Source of the DNA: Glutinoglossum americanum
Lineage: Eukaryota; Ascomycota; Geoglossomycetes; Geoglossales; Geoglossaceae
Assembly (NCBI GenBank): GCA_020080175.1
Contig: JAGHQL010000069.1
Coordinates: forward strand, 57,554 to 121,553
Reading direction: 5' to 3'
Length of the DNA stretch: 64,000 nucleotides
The notes beneath the pieces are model-generated. The model ran no database searches and was not told the DNA's origin. It saw only the letters and a program-made list of their open reading frames with translations. The translations under genes were made by a program, and so were the position numbers. This document shows positions 1 through 11,549 of this stretch, piece after piece. The stretch's first letter is position 1, and each line of letters opens with the position of its first letter.

Positions 1-932
1 CCTTTTCCCTACCGGAAAGCCCATTGGAGAATACATCCTCTGAGCTTTCTACTTTACCAACTCAGGATGCCCAGACGATCCCACTTACCCCGCAACCCAC
101 CCGGGTCACACCTGAACCTCCCGTAACTCTGTCTTCGTCACAAGTGTCACTCCTGCAGAGGCTAAGGGAAATAAAGAGCGCTTCCGGCAAGAAACAGCGA
201 GGTCGAGATGCAGTGCCAGATGTCATCAGCCCATGGTTCACAATCAAGGAGGTTGACCAGCCCGAGATAGACACAGAAGGTGGGCATCTCCGTGGCCATG
301 AAATATCTGCTGATGCCCGCCGCGGGTCCGCCAAGGAGATGCAGCATTCCTCTGACAGTCCGCGAGCATCTCCGCCGCCCCAAAATGGCCTCGCTGTCTC
401 GCATTCCCCTATGGCCACTTCGCCTACGGTCGACGCAACCGGTGTCACCACACCATTATCATTCTTCTCTCTTTTATCAACCTTGCAGGTTCTGTTTTCC
501 AATATCGTGGACGTTCTAGCAATTGTCACCCGTCACCAACATATTAAGAGGGCAAAGCATGGATCTCGGGATTATGTGCTTTCTCTAGGTATATCAGATC
601 CGAGCATTTCGACCAGCGTTACTGTCACTATCTTACGCCCGTTCAAATTAGCACTACCTATCGTCTCTAGTGGCGATGGGGTACTGCTACGAGGGTTCAA
701 AGTTACGAGCCAGAAGGGGAAGTTCCTTTTGCAGTCTACAGATGTTTCGTCGTGGGCCGTCTTTAAGAGCAACGGGGAAGTGCAAGTTAGAGGTCCTCCG
801 GTAGAATATGGAGAAGGAGAAGCTGAGCAAATCGAGACTTTGAAGCGATGGTGGCGGGGCTTGGGGGTGCAAGCGGGGAAAGAGGTAGTTGCTAGGACTT
901 CGGATGAGTACTGTGATGCCTTGGACGGTTAG
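1..932 (+). CDS. C-terminal part of a Telo_bind (POT1/Cdc13-type OB-fold) protein, 5' truncated by the window
   Basis: The frame is open from the left edge (first full codon at 3) to the stop at 930-932, about 309 residues, so the gene starts outside the window. The first 150 residues are low-complexity, Pro/Ser-rich and probably disordered. The last 150 resemble the OB-fold of telomeric single-strand DNA-binding proteins: TPLSFFSLLSTL, then DVLAIVT, then SRDYVLSLGISDP, then VLLRGFKVTSQKGKFLLQST, ending with a Trp (SSWAVF). Fungal proteins with this fold at the C-terminus of a long disordered chain are known; the role (chromosome-end binding) is inferred from the family and not visible here. 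No intron is needed in the visible part. The acidic/basic tail ends in EQIETLKRWWRGLG and a short linker. Identity is moderately sure, function less so. Confidence 0.7.
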   Translation, partial: FSLPESPLENTSSELSTLPTQDAQTIPLTPQPTRVTPEPPVTLSSSQVSLLQRLREIKSASGKKQRGRDAVPDVISPWFTIKEVDQPEIDTEGGHLRGHEISADARRGSAKEMQHSSDSPRASPPPQNGLAVSHSPMATSPTVDATGVTTPLSFFSLLSTLQVLFSNIVDVLAIVTRHQHIKRAKHGSRDYVLSLGISDPSISTSVTVTILRPFKLALPIVSSGDGVLLRGFKVTSQKGKFLLQSTDVSSWAVFKSNGEVQVRGPPVEYGEGEAEQIETLKRWWRGLGVQAGKEVVARTSDEYCDALDG

Positions 933-1453
933 GAGCATGCTTACTAAAAGCTCTTAAGGGAAAGTGAATAGCGCTCAACAGATCTTTTTTTTTTTTCTTT
1001 TGCCATATAACTGAGCATTAACGGCCTCAGCTGCGCAGCAGCTGTAGCATATGAAAAAGGAGGGAGCATTTGTCTGGGCATACTGTGGAGCCATAACGCT
1101 CAAGCTAATGTGAAGGGCTCGGTTTGCCGCAGAAAATACTCTTAATGCAATGTTATTAATTATCAATTATCAAACACATAATTCTACTCATCTTTCATCT
1201 TGACGTAAAGGTGTTATCTTATTTGACCCGGTTAGTTTCATTTTGGCTGTTGCAAACACAACAGATGTGTGGCGCTGCGATACCCTTAACACATTGAGTG
1301 AATAAATTTCCTCAGGCAAATAGCAAACCTGCGCCGCTACCCATCAAGACACTTCCAGCCTCCGCGTTCGTCCGTCAACTCAAACTTAACGCGACTATTC
1401 CCCCCCCCCACAAAGAAACGCAAAAGATCATAGAACTCTTCTAGGGCTAGTCG
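933..1453. other. Intergenic, no gene seen
   Basis: Holds the 3' end region of the preceding gene and the leader of the next. A T-run near 985 and a C-run near 1400 are the only notable low-complexity stretches. No convincing ORF or RNA gene. Confidence 0.5.
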
Positions 1454-2116
1454 ATGTGGACAGGAACAGACATGGCCACTGGACAGAGCCACAGTAAGAC
1501 CAGTGTCGGTGCCATGGCCGACATCAACTCCACGACGGGGGCCAAAACCGTGGCCGAGGCCTGTACCACCGCTGTAACCAGCAATGGGACTGAATACGCA
1601 ATGGCCGATGCCAGCTTATATGCGTCAAGCGATTCAGAAATGGCCCTTCCATCCACAAGACCCACCCTCCCGGGCTTAGAGCCCTTGAGCGATGACGATA
1701 GCGGAGATATGGCTGACATCGACACCGATGCTTCAAGTGAAGCGGGGGCGGTCCCTGCACCAATTGGACCGGCTCTCCCCGACTCATCGCGACCGCCGGC
1801 GCCTCGACAAGAGGAAGGAGGAGGGACGGTTGGCATCCCACACGCACATACTTGGTACCGCACCCCTCTGACTCGGTCAGCTCTCCGTTTGCTAGAATTT
1901 GAGTTCGAGGATGAGAACAGCGACGGCGAGGAGGGTGATGGGAAGGAGGTGTCGATGGTCATCTGCTGTACCACCTGCCAGGAACCCGTCAACGATGGGA
2001 TCTGGAGGTGTCAGCACAAGGCGTGTGCAGGGATGTTCTGTGACGCGTGCTATTTTAGTTCGGGATCTGGTCGGAGACCTGTTTGGAGTGAGATCGAGAA
2101 TGACGAGGAGTTGTGA
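1454..2116 (+). CDS. Acidic hypothetical protein with C-terminal Cys-rich (ZZ-like) finger
   Basis: Single-exon reading frame of 220 codons from the first ATG to TGA. Residues 1-110 are Ala/Thr/Asp-rich with short acidic runs (LSDDDSGDMADIDTDAS). A conserved-looking block follows (HTWYRTPLTRSALRLLEF) then an acidic stretch (FEDENSDGEEGDG). Near the end is a compact metal-binding pattern: CCTTCQEP, then WRCQHKAC, then MFCDACYF, giving Cys pairs spaced like a ZZ or degenerate RING finger. The tail is acidic. I do not recognise a named family. The combination of an ordered finger at the end and absence of stops supports a real gene, but no intron or homology confirms it. It could act as a protein-protein adaptor; that is only a guess from the finger type. 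Confidence 0.55.
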   Translation: MWTGTDMATGQSHSKTSVGAMADINSTTGAKTVAEACTTAVTSNGTEYAMADASLYASSDSEMALPSTRPTLPGLEPLSDDDSGDMADIDTDASSEAGAVPAPIGPALPDSSRPPAPRQEEGGGTVGIPHAHTWYRTPLTRSALRLLEFEFEDENSDGEEGDGKEVSMVICCTTCQEPVNDGIWRCQHKACAGMFCDACYFSSGSGRRPVWSEIENDEEL

Positions 2117-3668
2117 GGCTAGATTGCTGATGAGGCTTTTTTTTTGACGTTGAGGATCATGGAAAGATGCACGGCCTGGAAGGAGCATGGGATTAGAGCA
2201 TAACTGGACTGTTCGAGGGGATGCTCTCATTTTCATATCCTATTGCTATGTACACCGTCTTCGTTTGTGCATATCGTAGCTAAATGCACCGTATGATAGA
2301 ATACGACCGAAGCCGAGACTACGTGCTGCAGCGATCCAGTTAGCTATCGCACTGATACAAAAGATCCAATAAAAAAAAGCTTTTAGTGTTGAAAAGTATC
2401 AGTCTTTGCCTTGCTCCTCAAGCTCAACCAGCGCCCCGCGAGCGGCTTCATGCCGTGCAGGAGTGTATACACGCGGCTGAGCGAACTTCGGTTTACCAGA
2501 GCTGTGGGTTTGTCTTCATGTATGCGAGCGTTCATAAGAGAGAGATGGAGATGAGGATTTCAAAATTGTTGAAGACGGTGATGTTGCTCACACTATTTTC
2601 AAGCCATCACCTATTCTATTTCTTCCCACATCTTATGATACGGAGAGTGCTATCCTCCATGACCGCCATGACCGTCGCTGAGTCTCCATCCCCCATCCCA
2701 CTCAATTGATCCCGCTAGCTCGCAAACGAAATGTCCCAACTTTCAGGTCATCACCGCATCATGGGAAGCCGCACGTGGGGCCCTCGTGATGATGGTTTTA
2801 GAAGAGGGTTCTTAAGAGCAATCTCGACACACGTACATCGGAGTCGCCAGCCGAGTTGGAAAAGTTTTGTGCTTTGTTCGAGCTGACGATGATTTGAGCT
2901 GGTGGTCTTTTGTTTGTTGGAGAGGAAGAGACGTTGAGAGTGGGTCTTTATAGCGGCTCCGGTGGGTCTTCGGTTAGTTGGTCCGATTGGGATTTGCAAA
3001 CCACGTGGGCGATATTGGGATTGAGTTCAACCACGTCCTCCGTTGCTACGTGTAAACGAGGATTAGCAGGTGGGGGGTTCTCGGAGAGTTCTGAGAGATT
3101 CGAACTGTCATCGCGGTAGGAAAACATATAATCCTATAATGATCGAGAGATTTTATTCCCTATCCTTGCATAGGAGGAAGGAAAAAGTCTGCTAATTTAG
3201 CATTTAATAGAGATAAATTGACGGCAAATTGACCCTTTTCAGGTCGTCTTGCCATCCGGAAGCAGTAGAGCTCAAACGACACTACACTAGGAATTTGCTT
3301 CCTCAAAATCCTTAATTGCCTATCCTCACCCACAAGCACCACCAACCCATCATTTTTTGCACCTTGCAACCCAATTTATATCCAGTCAAAGCTCCAAAGT
3401 GACCCATATCATTGCAAGCCTCCAACGTATCTGCGCTCTCCGCAACAGCAAATTCAATCTTCCTTTCATCCCGTCTAGATAAAGGAATTAACGCCTTTGC
3501 CGTGGCGGGGCGGAAAATCGTCTCGCCAGTGTCTCTCTTCTTTTAGCCCTTGGGATATCGCCGCTTGTTCGCTCCTTTGACACTCACCAAGCTTCGTTCT
3601 CCCAACACCAGGTCTTTGTGCGCCGGTTTTCCTACCTGTTATTTTATTGTCTAAAAGGATCTGTTCTC
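2117..3668. other. Intergenic, 1.5 kb; leader of the eIF4E gene at its right end
   Basis: No ORF here looks like a conserved protein. The part from about 3400 on is pyrimidine-rich and probably the 5' leader and promoter of the next gene. A 107-codon plus-strand ORF at 2386-2709 has no recognisable composition and was not called. Confidence 0.4.
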
Positions 3669-4857
3669 ATGGATGCCAGTAACCTATGGACGCGCCGTTC
3701 AAAGTAAGGTGGTTTCCTTTGCTTCCACAGCTCGGACTCAAAGCTCTACTTCCGCAGAGTAGTATCGCTAACAAAATATCGTTCAAATGGTTCGTAGCAA
3801 GCTTTCGCTCTCTGTCTCCAATGCTGAGAACGACAATCACCAGACGCGGAATTTCAATTCTTCTAAACGACCCAGTGGTGAAAGCAGCTCCTCTCATGGA
3901 AGGCACAATCCGTTCAGCGCTGTCTCTCCACTGACTACAAATAACGTTTCCTCACCAACAGCGTCCGGTGCTTCATCTGCATTTGGATTGGGATCAGGTG
4001 CTTTTGCTTCTTTTGGTTCCTCCGCGAAGACTCCAAAGTCTCCAGGTAATGCGCTTGACTTCGGCGGCTCGACTGTGCCCGGCACTTCGACTTCCCCCGT
4101 GGGAGAAAAGCGCGAGAAAGAGGGCACTCGCAATATTACCGCCAAAACATCCTCATCGTCTCTCTCCAATTCCACGTCAAGCTCGCCGTCTGAACACCCT
4201 TTGAAACATACTTGGGTTGTTTGGTACCGGCCGCCAACGTCAAAGTACTCTGACTACGAAAAATCAACCCTTTCGCTAGTCTCATTCTCTAGCGTCGAGT
4301 CATTCTGGACAGTCTACTCCCATCTCAAGCGCCCTTCGTCGCTTCCTTCGGTTTCAGATTACCATATCTTCAAGAAGGGAGTTCGCCCGGTATGGGAGGA
4401 TAAAGAGAATAGGAAAGGTGGTAAATGGATAGTGAGGTTGAAGAAGGGTGTAGCGGATCGGTACTGGGAGGATCTCTTAATGGCTATAGTAGGGGATCAA
4501 TTTGCAGAAGCCGGAGAAGAGGTCTGTGGTGCCGTTTTAAGCGTCAGGAGCGGGGAGGATGTTTTGAGTGTCTGGACTAGAATTGACGGTGGGAGGAACA
4601 TTAAGATACGGTAAAGTGCGATGTCGCCAGCGTTAGATCAAATCACTAATTTCAGCCGAAGGGAGACTGTGAAGCGACTCCTGGCATTCCCTCCAGACAC
4701 AAGTATTGTGTGGAAAAGCCACGACGACAGTATAGCGCAGAGATCAGCAATTGAGCAAGCGCGCCTAGAGAAGAATACTAGCGGTAGTCACCAGACCCCA
4801 GAGAGGCGCGGTAACAACAGCAGCAACAACGATCAGCATAGGAACTCGGTGTCGTGA
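3669..4857 (+). CDS. Class II eIF4E (4E-HP-like cap-binding protein)
   Basis: Exons 3669-3703, 3798-4610 and 4656-4857 (349 residues). The 35-nt first exon encodes MDASNLWTRRS, a start typical of fungal class II eIF4E, and joins in phase to KLSLSVSNAEN. Residues about 15-130 are Ser-rich and disordered. The cap-binding fold follows: HTWVVWYRPP, SSVESFWTVYSHL, GVRPVWEDKENRKGGKWIVR, and WEDLLMAIVGDQF. In human eIF4E1 the cap is sandwiched by W56 and W102. Here the W102 position is kept (PVWED) but the W56 position, judged by alignment to SDYEK..SVESFW, is Tyr. This is the class II hallmark. The third exon ends with the class II tail LLAFPPDTSIVWKSHDDSI and a Asn/Ser-rich end. Such proteins bind capped mRNA weakly and are thought to regulate rather than drive translation. 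Identity is sure. Confidence 0.9.
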
Positions 4858-5848
4858 CACGGACAGCGCATAATGGCCTCTGCGCCTGAGGGGTGGCGAT
4901 GGCCTACCATGTATTTTATTCTTGCCGTCCTTGTATCGACTTCACTGCTGCGGTTGGGTTTACACTGCTTTTGGGGTGCCTCTTATCCTACTTGCTATGA
5001 CGAATTGTTGGCAGGCATCACAATCTGATATAGCTAGAAAGTGTACTTTATTTATATTATTCACGCTGAACGAATGAATATGGTAAAATTTCCGCTGCCC
5101 ACAGAGATAGATCTAATCGTGGTCACTAAAAGGCAGCTTCGCCACTCGGCGTCGTTAGAAATCCCATGGGCGATCATTTCTTTTGAATATGTAATGCGGA
5201 GAATTGTGACTAGTTCGTGAGTTGCGTTAAAGCGGCGTCGCTTTGATAGTGCTCCACCGTTGACACCCAGACTGGGTGCCAGGTGCGGTAGTTTAAAGAC
5301 CATAGCAACTACAAACCACGCATTTAGTATTCCACGCAAACCCGGTAGAGCCCCTTATATACTAGCCGCCTGTTGATGCCGACTCTTATTCGATTTGGCG
5401 GACCAAATGTCCGGTAAAAGTCCTGGCGGGCGAAGTGGACATTTACATGGGGATCTTGAACTTGCCCTCCAAAGAACCGGCGAAAGCCGAGGCGGAACAG
5501 GACATAGACCAAGCCGGCCAGGTAAGTACTGGTATACATACTCTGAAGCCCTCCTGCCTGGGGAGCTCACGGTCTTGTCATCCCCCGCATTTTGTTCTAA
5601 AGGTCAACGAAGACATATTCACTAACCCAGTCCTGGTGGCAACAGGCCCTTACAAACCCTTCACCCCAGCTTGCGAGAGTAACCTATTCACGATCTGAAG
5701 ACGAGAGGAGGTTCTTTGGTGATTTTGAGTATGATGTCTCTTGAAAAATTTGCAATCGTTGATCTCTAATTCAATATTTGCTCTCTTTAGAGTAGGAGCC
5801 GATGCAGAGCCGATACCCATACCAACAAATTCGCCTCATAGAGACGAT
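4858..5848. other. Intergenic, nothing convincing
   Basis: Probably the eIF4E 3' UTR up to about 5050 and the upstream region of the Ulp2 gene. Several short ORFs on both strands around 5320-5700 overlap each other and show no protein-like composition. Confidence 0.4.
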
Positions 5849-8800
5849 ATGAGTGGCAGGGTACGATAGATCGAACGTTTAGCCGCCTCGTCCAATTCAT
5901 TTGCTGACTTTTTGCTTTTGTAGGTCAACATTGAGGGTCTCCTCAGACCGCGTAACACTTTGCAATCTTCGCCCAGTTCTGACGCTCAGCGACCTGCAAG
6001 AACATTTGAAAGGCTTACAGGGTCTAAGCGAATGCATACAGAAGCGATTAGAGGAGACAGTTTGCCTCACACCGAAGAGCGGTGGGACTTGCACTCCAAC
6101 CATTACCCAAAGCGAAAGAAGGCAAAATCAGGAGAATCGATCGTCATTAGTGATGATGAGATGGTAGCTCGTGAGGATATAAAGGATGTAGGCCGGCCAG
6201 GGGACACTCCACATCCAACAGTCGGTTTAGGCTCGGAAACGGGGGTCGGTTTATCTTCAGCAATGAACGGGGATGTTTCTGAATACAGGGACGTGGAGAA
6301 ACGTATGAAGGCGAGCCGAGGGGGGAAATCGTCCTCAGCGAAAATCAACACGGGTACTTTCAAATTCAAATCTCAGGAGCTGCGAGGGGGTCTATTAGAG
6401 TCGCCTTCCCAACCTTTATCACATCAGGTAGAAGAGATTTCCGATGACGAAGTTCATCTCTCCCCAAAGCCGGATGAGCCCTACAGAGGAACGTCATTTC
6501 TCACGCTCCCGGTAAAAAGACTAGACAACCCTAAGCCTCGTCAGTCTTTACAGAATGTCAAGAGCATGCACCAAACGGGTACGAAATCCGCATATTTCCC
6601 TCCAAACTACGGACCAAACGTGTTCGGACGGCTTGCAAATTCTAACACACCTACAAACTCAAGAGATATCTTCAGGCGAGTAGGTGATGCAGATGATAGT
6701 CCTGATGTTCTACACAATGGAAACAATGTCGGGATTCGCATCCAATCGCGAATGCGCGACCGTATGACAACAAACGGGAATTTAGGACCTATTCATCGAT
6801 CACGGTCCCCATCACAGGAATCGCCTTTAAACGCCCTTCAATCACCTAGCGACATCCTCACAACCCGCTTCGGTAGCTCTAAAAGAAAATCAGAGACACT
6901 AAGCCAAGCTACCTCGGGTCCTAGGAATAATGAGATGCCGCAAGGATATTGTTTTAGACTTGAGAAGCTGATTTACGGTCACCAACTACCTGGTCTTGGG
7001 GATCACGAGTATTTTCTGAGGTTTGACCATGCAAATGGAGATGCTAAGGTCACCTTTGAATGCCGATGTGGAGCATTAGATTGCTCTGAAGATCTCAATT
7101 GCCTGGCCTTTTCGGTAATGAAAGTTGTGAAAATCGACTATGGCGCTACGATGGCCCAGATCATGTTGTCCAAAGAGGGCAATTGCGAGAATATCTATCT
7201 CCTCGAGTTTTCTCGTGAATTAGAGACATACCATTTCGTAAGAAGCCTGAACGAGGAATCGAAATGCTGTAGGGTCCTTAACAGAGAGTAGTTAGTTTCC
7301 TCTTCCTTTCCAATCGGTTTATTAAGGTGGCTTACGGGCTCTGTAAAATAGTGAGCATATGAGAAGGATATTCCGAAAATCGGGGGAGCTGCGGCAATCG
7401 AGCTTGTTCAAACAACACCACTTAAGGTCGCGCCCGGAATCTAGGTCCAACATAGAGCTTGACCAAGACGCAGATAGGATTCAGCACAACAAGGAACGTC
7501 AAAAATTAAGGAGAGACGATGGACTCGTGGAGGCACAACCCACTGCTAAACGCCGAAAGTCCGAATCTAGTGACCGCAGGGTTTCGGTACAGCCTGGCCG
7601 TTCAAGGGAAGTTGGCAATTCCAAGGACAATATCTTCGGGGGAAACATCCGCGAGACGAGGTCGAAGAGCCGCCCTGAGAAGATAAGCCGAGATCTAGGG
7701 GATGTGAGTGGGAATCAGCATTTAATGTATGTAGTTCCAGGTCCTAGCTACTGCTGTGAGTTGCTGCTAACTTTCATTTAGGGGAGAGCATGCACTAGAG
7801 CCTCAGGAGTCTAAGTTCTTTGAGCTAAAGCGCTTGCATAAACTCTGGGATAAGTCTGTCCTCCCTGTTCCTCACAAACGTCCGCATTCTTACCCTATCC
7901 TAGACCACTTGTGTTCCCTGCCGATGGACCGAAGAAGACCACCGTTGATTTCGGTGATCTTGAGAGACTCGATGAGGGCGAATTTCTTAACGACAATATT
8001 ATTGCATTTTACTTACGGTAGGGCACCCAAACAACCCATAAGAATTGCACCTTCTAACTGGTGGAAGATATCTTGAACGAGATCTCGAGGTCACACACCC
8101 TTCAATTGCCAAACGCATCTACTTTTTCAACACTTTCTTCTACGAACGCCTAACCAGTCGGAGCGCGGGAAAGAAAGGTATCAATTACGAAGGTGTCCAG
8201 AAATGGACTTCAAGAGTCGATATATTTAATTTCGATTATGTTGTTGTTCCCGTTAATGAGAGGTGAGAGAACAGCCCTGCATCTTGAGGTTGTCGCTGAT
8301 TCCCTCAGCGCCCATTGGTATGTTGCAATTATTTGCAATCTCCCTAGCCTCTCAAGAACCCTGGACCGGGAGGAAGAGGAAAGTAGCATGCAAGTTGAAT
8401 CAAGCGATAGAAAATCCGGCCACCAAGTTCAGGTCGTTGAGCCCAGTTCTCCGAATTCTCCGAGTCAAACTACAGTTGCTGATGCAATCGACCTGGATAA
8501 TGGGGTTACCGAAGCAGGAGAACAAGTGGCTAGAATCTCTCTCATGCAAGGGGAAACGACCGAAGAAACGGGAGACCTGGATTCGAAATATGTGCTTGAG
8601 GGCAATTCCGAAAAAGTCTCTGGAACCGACGACATTGAGGACGAAAGTTGGCCGGCAGCAGACGAAAATCCGCCTATCAGCGCAGCTGATGGCATGGCTT
8701 CCATTGGCCAGGACACAGACCATCGGGTTCGGGCAGAAAATGCCAGCTCCGGCGAAGATCTACCCAAGGCCAGGGCTAAGGCTCACCATAAACCCATAAA

Positions 8801-9850
8801 GGGCAAGAAGAGGCCGAACCTGAAGAAATACGGTGTTGACGAGTATGTGCTCTCTCTCTCTACTTGAAGGGGTTCCTGCAACAGCCTAATTTTTTTTTTC
8901 GCAGCCCGGTCATTATTATTCTGGACTCCCTAGGTCTAACTCACAGCATTACCGCGAGGAATCTAAAGGAGTATCTCATTGAAGAGGGCAAGTCTAAGCG
9001 TCAGCTACAAGTAGCGATTGAAGACATCAGTGCAATGAATTCCAAAGAGATTCCGTTACAAGATAACTTCTGTGATTGCGGAATTTACCTTCTTAGCTAC
9101 ATTGAGAAGTTCCTCAAAGATCCAAAAAGATTCGTTAGTGGGATTTTAAGGAGGGAAATGGATCGGAATAGCGATTGGCCTGACCTCAACCCTAGTGTGA
9201 AACGGGATCACTTAAGGAAACTCCTCCTAGACTTATACAAGGAGCAGAACGATGCCAGAAAGAGGGAGGCAATTGTTAGGGGGAAGTATCACAAAGGCCT
9301 TCGACATGCTGCCCACGAAAGCGAAGAAGGATTATCGAATAACTTGGTTAGTCGGGGGGCACAACGCAATCAGCGGAAACCCGAGTTATCAGAAACTGAC
9401 CATGAAGCCAGCGGCACGAACGCAATGGCTATGGAGGGTGATTCGAAAACTCATGCGAGCGGAATGCCCGAAAATTCACTCATAGTGGTTGGTAGCCATC
9501 AGAGCGAGAAGCAACCTGACCTGTCAATAGAGGGTGGCATCAACCGCATAGAACTGCCCGGGACCGCGGAGTCACAGGACGACTTACCCGATCTTGGGCT
9601 GCTACTCGGGAACACTGCTAGGATTCGCAAAGATCAATTGGCCAGGGTCAACGCCAGCGTGGAACCTGCGGAACTGCCTTTGACAGAGTTGACTGACCCC
9701 GGAAAATCCCCGGAGAGATATCCCCGGAGGACTCCTAGGGCTCATGGTGCGGAAAATACGGGTCTCGAAGTAGTTGTTTCTCCACGTAGGAGGGCTCGTG
9801 GTCAACGTTCAAGTCCCGAATTAGGTGATAAAAGTATTATTTTAGATTAG
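5849..9850 (+). CDS. ULP2: Ulp2-type SUMO (Smt3) deconjugating cysteine protease
   Basis: Exons 5849-5860, 5924-7287, 7352-7726, 7782-7853, 7904-8017, 8068-8262, 8309-8842, 8905-9850; 1203 residues. The N-terminal half is disordered, then a PH-like segment near residues 335-450 (YCFRLEKLIYG, CRCGALDCSEDLNCLAF). The C48 protease domain begins at TTVDFGDLERLDEGEFLND and includes YFFNTFFYERL. The catalytic His lies in NESAHWYVAIICN, the Asp in IIILDSLG and the Cys in DNFCDCGIYLLSYIE, with the oxyanion Gln just before it. His and Asp are separated by about 190 acidic, low-complexity residues; a long insertion of this kind marks Ulp2/SENP6-7 rather than Ulp1. The intron before YLERDLE has a CTAAC branch site 10 nt from its acceptor. 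The tail after 9250 is disordered. It trims poly-SUMO in the nucleus in known relatives. The tiny first exon (4 codons) is the least sure part. Confidence 0.88.
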
Positions 9851-10202
9851 CGGCATAGGCGGCGCGGTCTTTTGCTTTCAATCGGATTTGGCGTTCGCGC
9901 GTTCCTTGTGGCTTGTGGTCTGGCTGTTCTACGGGGGTGTTGCCTTATTTGCAGTGGATATCTATTGGGCCACATGTATCCAGCTTTGTTTGTTCTCGAT
10001 GCGCTTTACAAAGATGTTATGCTTGGCGCTTTACAAACGGATAAATAAAGGTCTGTCGAGGAAATGATATCCATTGGGTTGGCTCCGCGAAGTGTAAATA
10101 GATGGATTAAGTAGAAATACATTTCCTCGCGCCATATCAACGCCGGACTCTAGATGCCTTGATTTTTACAAATACAACCTCCGACATATCGGAGTAGACA
10201 AC
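9851..10202. other. Convergent intergenic between ULP2 and PQ-loop gene
   Basis: About 350 bases between two convergent stops. No ORF or structured element seen; presumably both 3' UTRs. Confidence 0.5.
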
Positions 10203-11217
10203 CTAAGCTAATCTAATATCTTTCTCTCTTTCCCACGTGCTATCCTGTCTGGGACCATCTCCAAATTGCCAGTACTGTAATCCCAAATAAAGATCGCATG
10301 CAAATTGAAAAAGGCCGCACAGCTTGAATGTCCAAGGGATGCTAGAGTCCGCCAGGAAGAAGAACATCATCTTCATAACATCGCCAAGAATCCAGGAAAA
10401 AAGGACACTAAAGCGAAAGCCTTTGCAAGAGCGTGCGCGGTAGTTAGAAATAATCTGGGGGATTGGGAGAGTAGCTTCGATAGATAGTGCGAGGTACCCA
10501 ATCATGGCAACGTAAAAATTAACGCTCCCTAGGACGAGCTGGAGAAAAGCAAGGGAGAGCGTGAATACGCCAAGGAAGTGCCAGTACCTACGAGGAGACG
10601 GTTAATCGGCGACTAAAAATAAGGGAAGGAACTATCGCACGGTTTTGGCGACTTCCACTGCCAGAAACCCCATGGCCTAGCAAACATCGAAATCTGGTCT
10701 TCCCGCGCGCTAACGAACGGTAAGGCTTCTATGCCACCTTTGTGTCCCGGTTGTGGTCGGTGGTCTAGCGCAACCTTTAGGAGGAGAACTTGAACGGATA
10801 TCATGATGACTGCCTGAACGAGAAGGCTGGTATCGAACCGCTCACCGAGCCAATAATAGACTCTAAGACAACAACCCTCATTAGGGAAATCGGGAATTTT
10901 GCTTGGAAGAATAGAGTCAGCTAGCTACCTGAGAATTGAGGCGACTAGCATGATTAATGGGATATCGAGGGAAAAGCCCTGGCTGGAACGAGTTTTGTGG
11001 ATGCTCCATATTTGATCAGAGTAGGAGGTCAGAGGGGATACGACGATACTAGAGGGGCAACCGATCACCCGTCAGGAAAGCTGTTTTCTTATTCTCTGGA
11101 GGAACTCACAAGACAGGAGCTATGTAGGACACCAGGAGCGACATGAACCCCATCACTGCCGAAAGGGAAAGGCTAGCGATAAAAACCGCCAGGTAATTAT
11201 TAGACAAAACCAAGATG
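10203..11217 (-). CDS. PQ-loop repeat membrane protein (Any1/SLC66-like), first exon unresolved
   Basis: Minus-strand exons 11110-11217, 10929-11048, 10641-10862 and 10203-10587, all joined in phase. The product has about seven hydrophobic segments. The first PQ-loop-like motif is in SDQIWSIHKTRSSQGFSLDI and the second in EATLPIPQIISNYRARSCKG; the linker carries ARPWGFWQWKSPKP and the next exon YWHFLGVFTLSLAFLQL. These match the fungal PQ-loop proteins related to yeast Any1/Cfs1 and animal SLC66, which sit in Golgi/endosome or vacuole membranes and affect lipid asymmetry or amino-acid efflux. The frame upstream of the first exon meets a stop without an ATG, so a short 5' exon is missing. One candidate is an ATG near 11495 with acceptor at 11236. 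The gene is divergent from the next one. Confidence 0.82.
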
Positions 11218-11549
11218 CTATAGATGCATGAGAAGTCTAGCACGCAGGCGATTCAACGTTCTCCAACAGCAAGCGTGGGGTTCTATGGGGAATTGTGAAC
11301 AATTATTACTGCCCCAAAGAAGTTCGTTGTTCGTTTCTGAAATTCAAAGGGCGTTTCTATTTCGGGAAATTGGTCACGTGCACGGAGACGTAATTCCTCC
11401 GGAGCTCCTTGCGCCCTTACCGGATGGGGATTCCCGAGGATGATGATGTTTGGATGATGTGAGTGCTTGGAGCTGCCTCGTAAAACTCTACCGCTTCGCA
11501 TTGTATATCCCAATTCTCGAAAATAAAATTCCAATACTGATATTTCGCG
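11218..11549. promoter_or_regulatory. Divergent promoter region between PQ-loop gene and small membrane-protein gene
   Basis: About 330 bases between two divergent genes; probably also contains the missing first exon of the PQ-loop gene. A CACGTG E-box-like palindrome lies near 11376. No other motif could be supported. Confidence 0.35.

Noticed and set aside
1447-1992. 181-codon minus-strand ORF opposite the acidic protein
   Set aside because: Mirror of the codon bias of the plus-strand gene; the Cys finger is on the plus strand.
2386-2709. 107-codon plus-strand ORF
   Set aside because: No conserved pattern; the hydrophobic middle stems from T-rich DNA.
8018-8042. A 25-nt intron in ULP2
   Set aside because: Too short and out of phase; acceptor at 8067 with CTAAC branch site gives 50 nt and the conserved YLERDLE.
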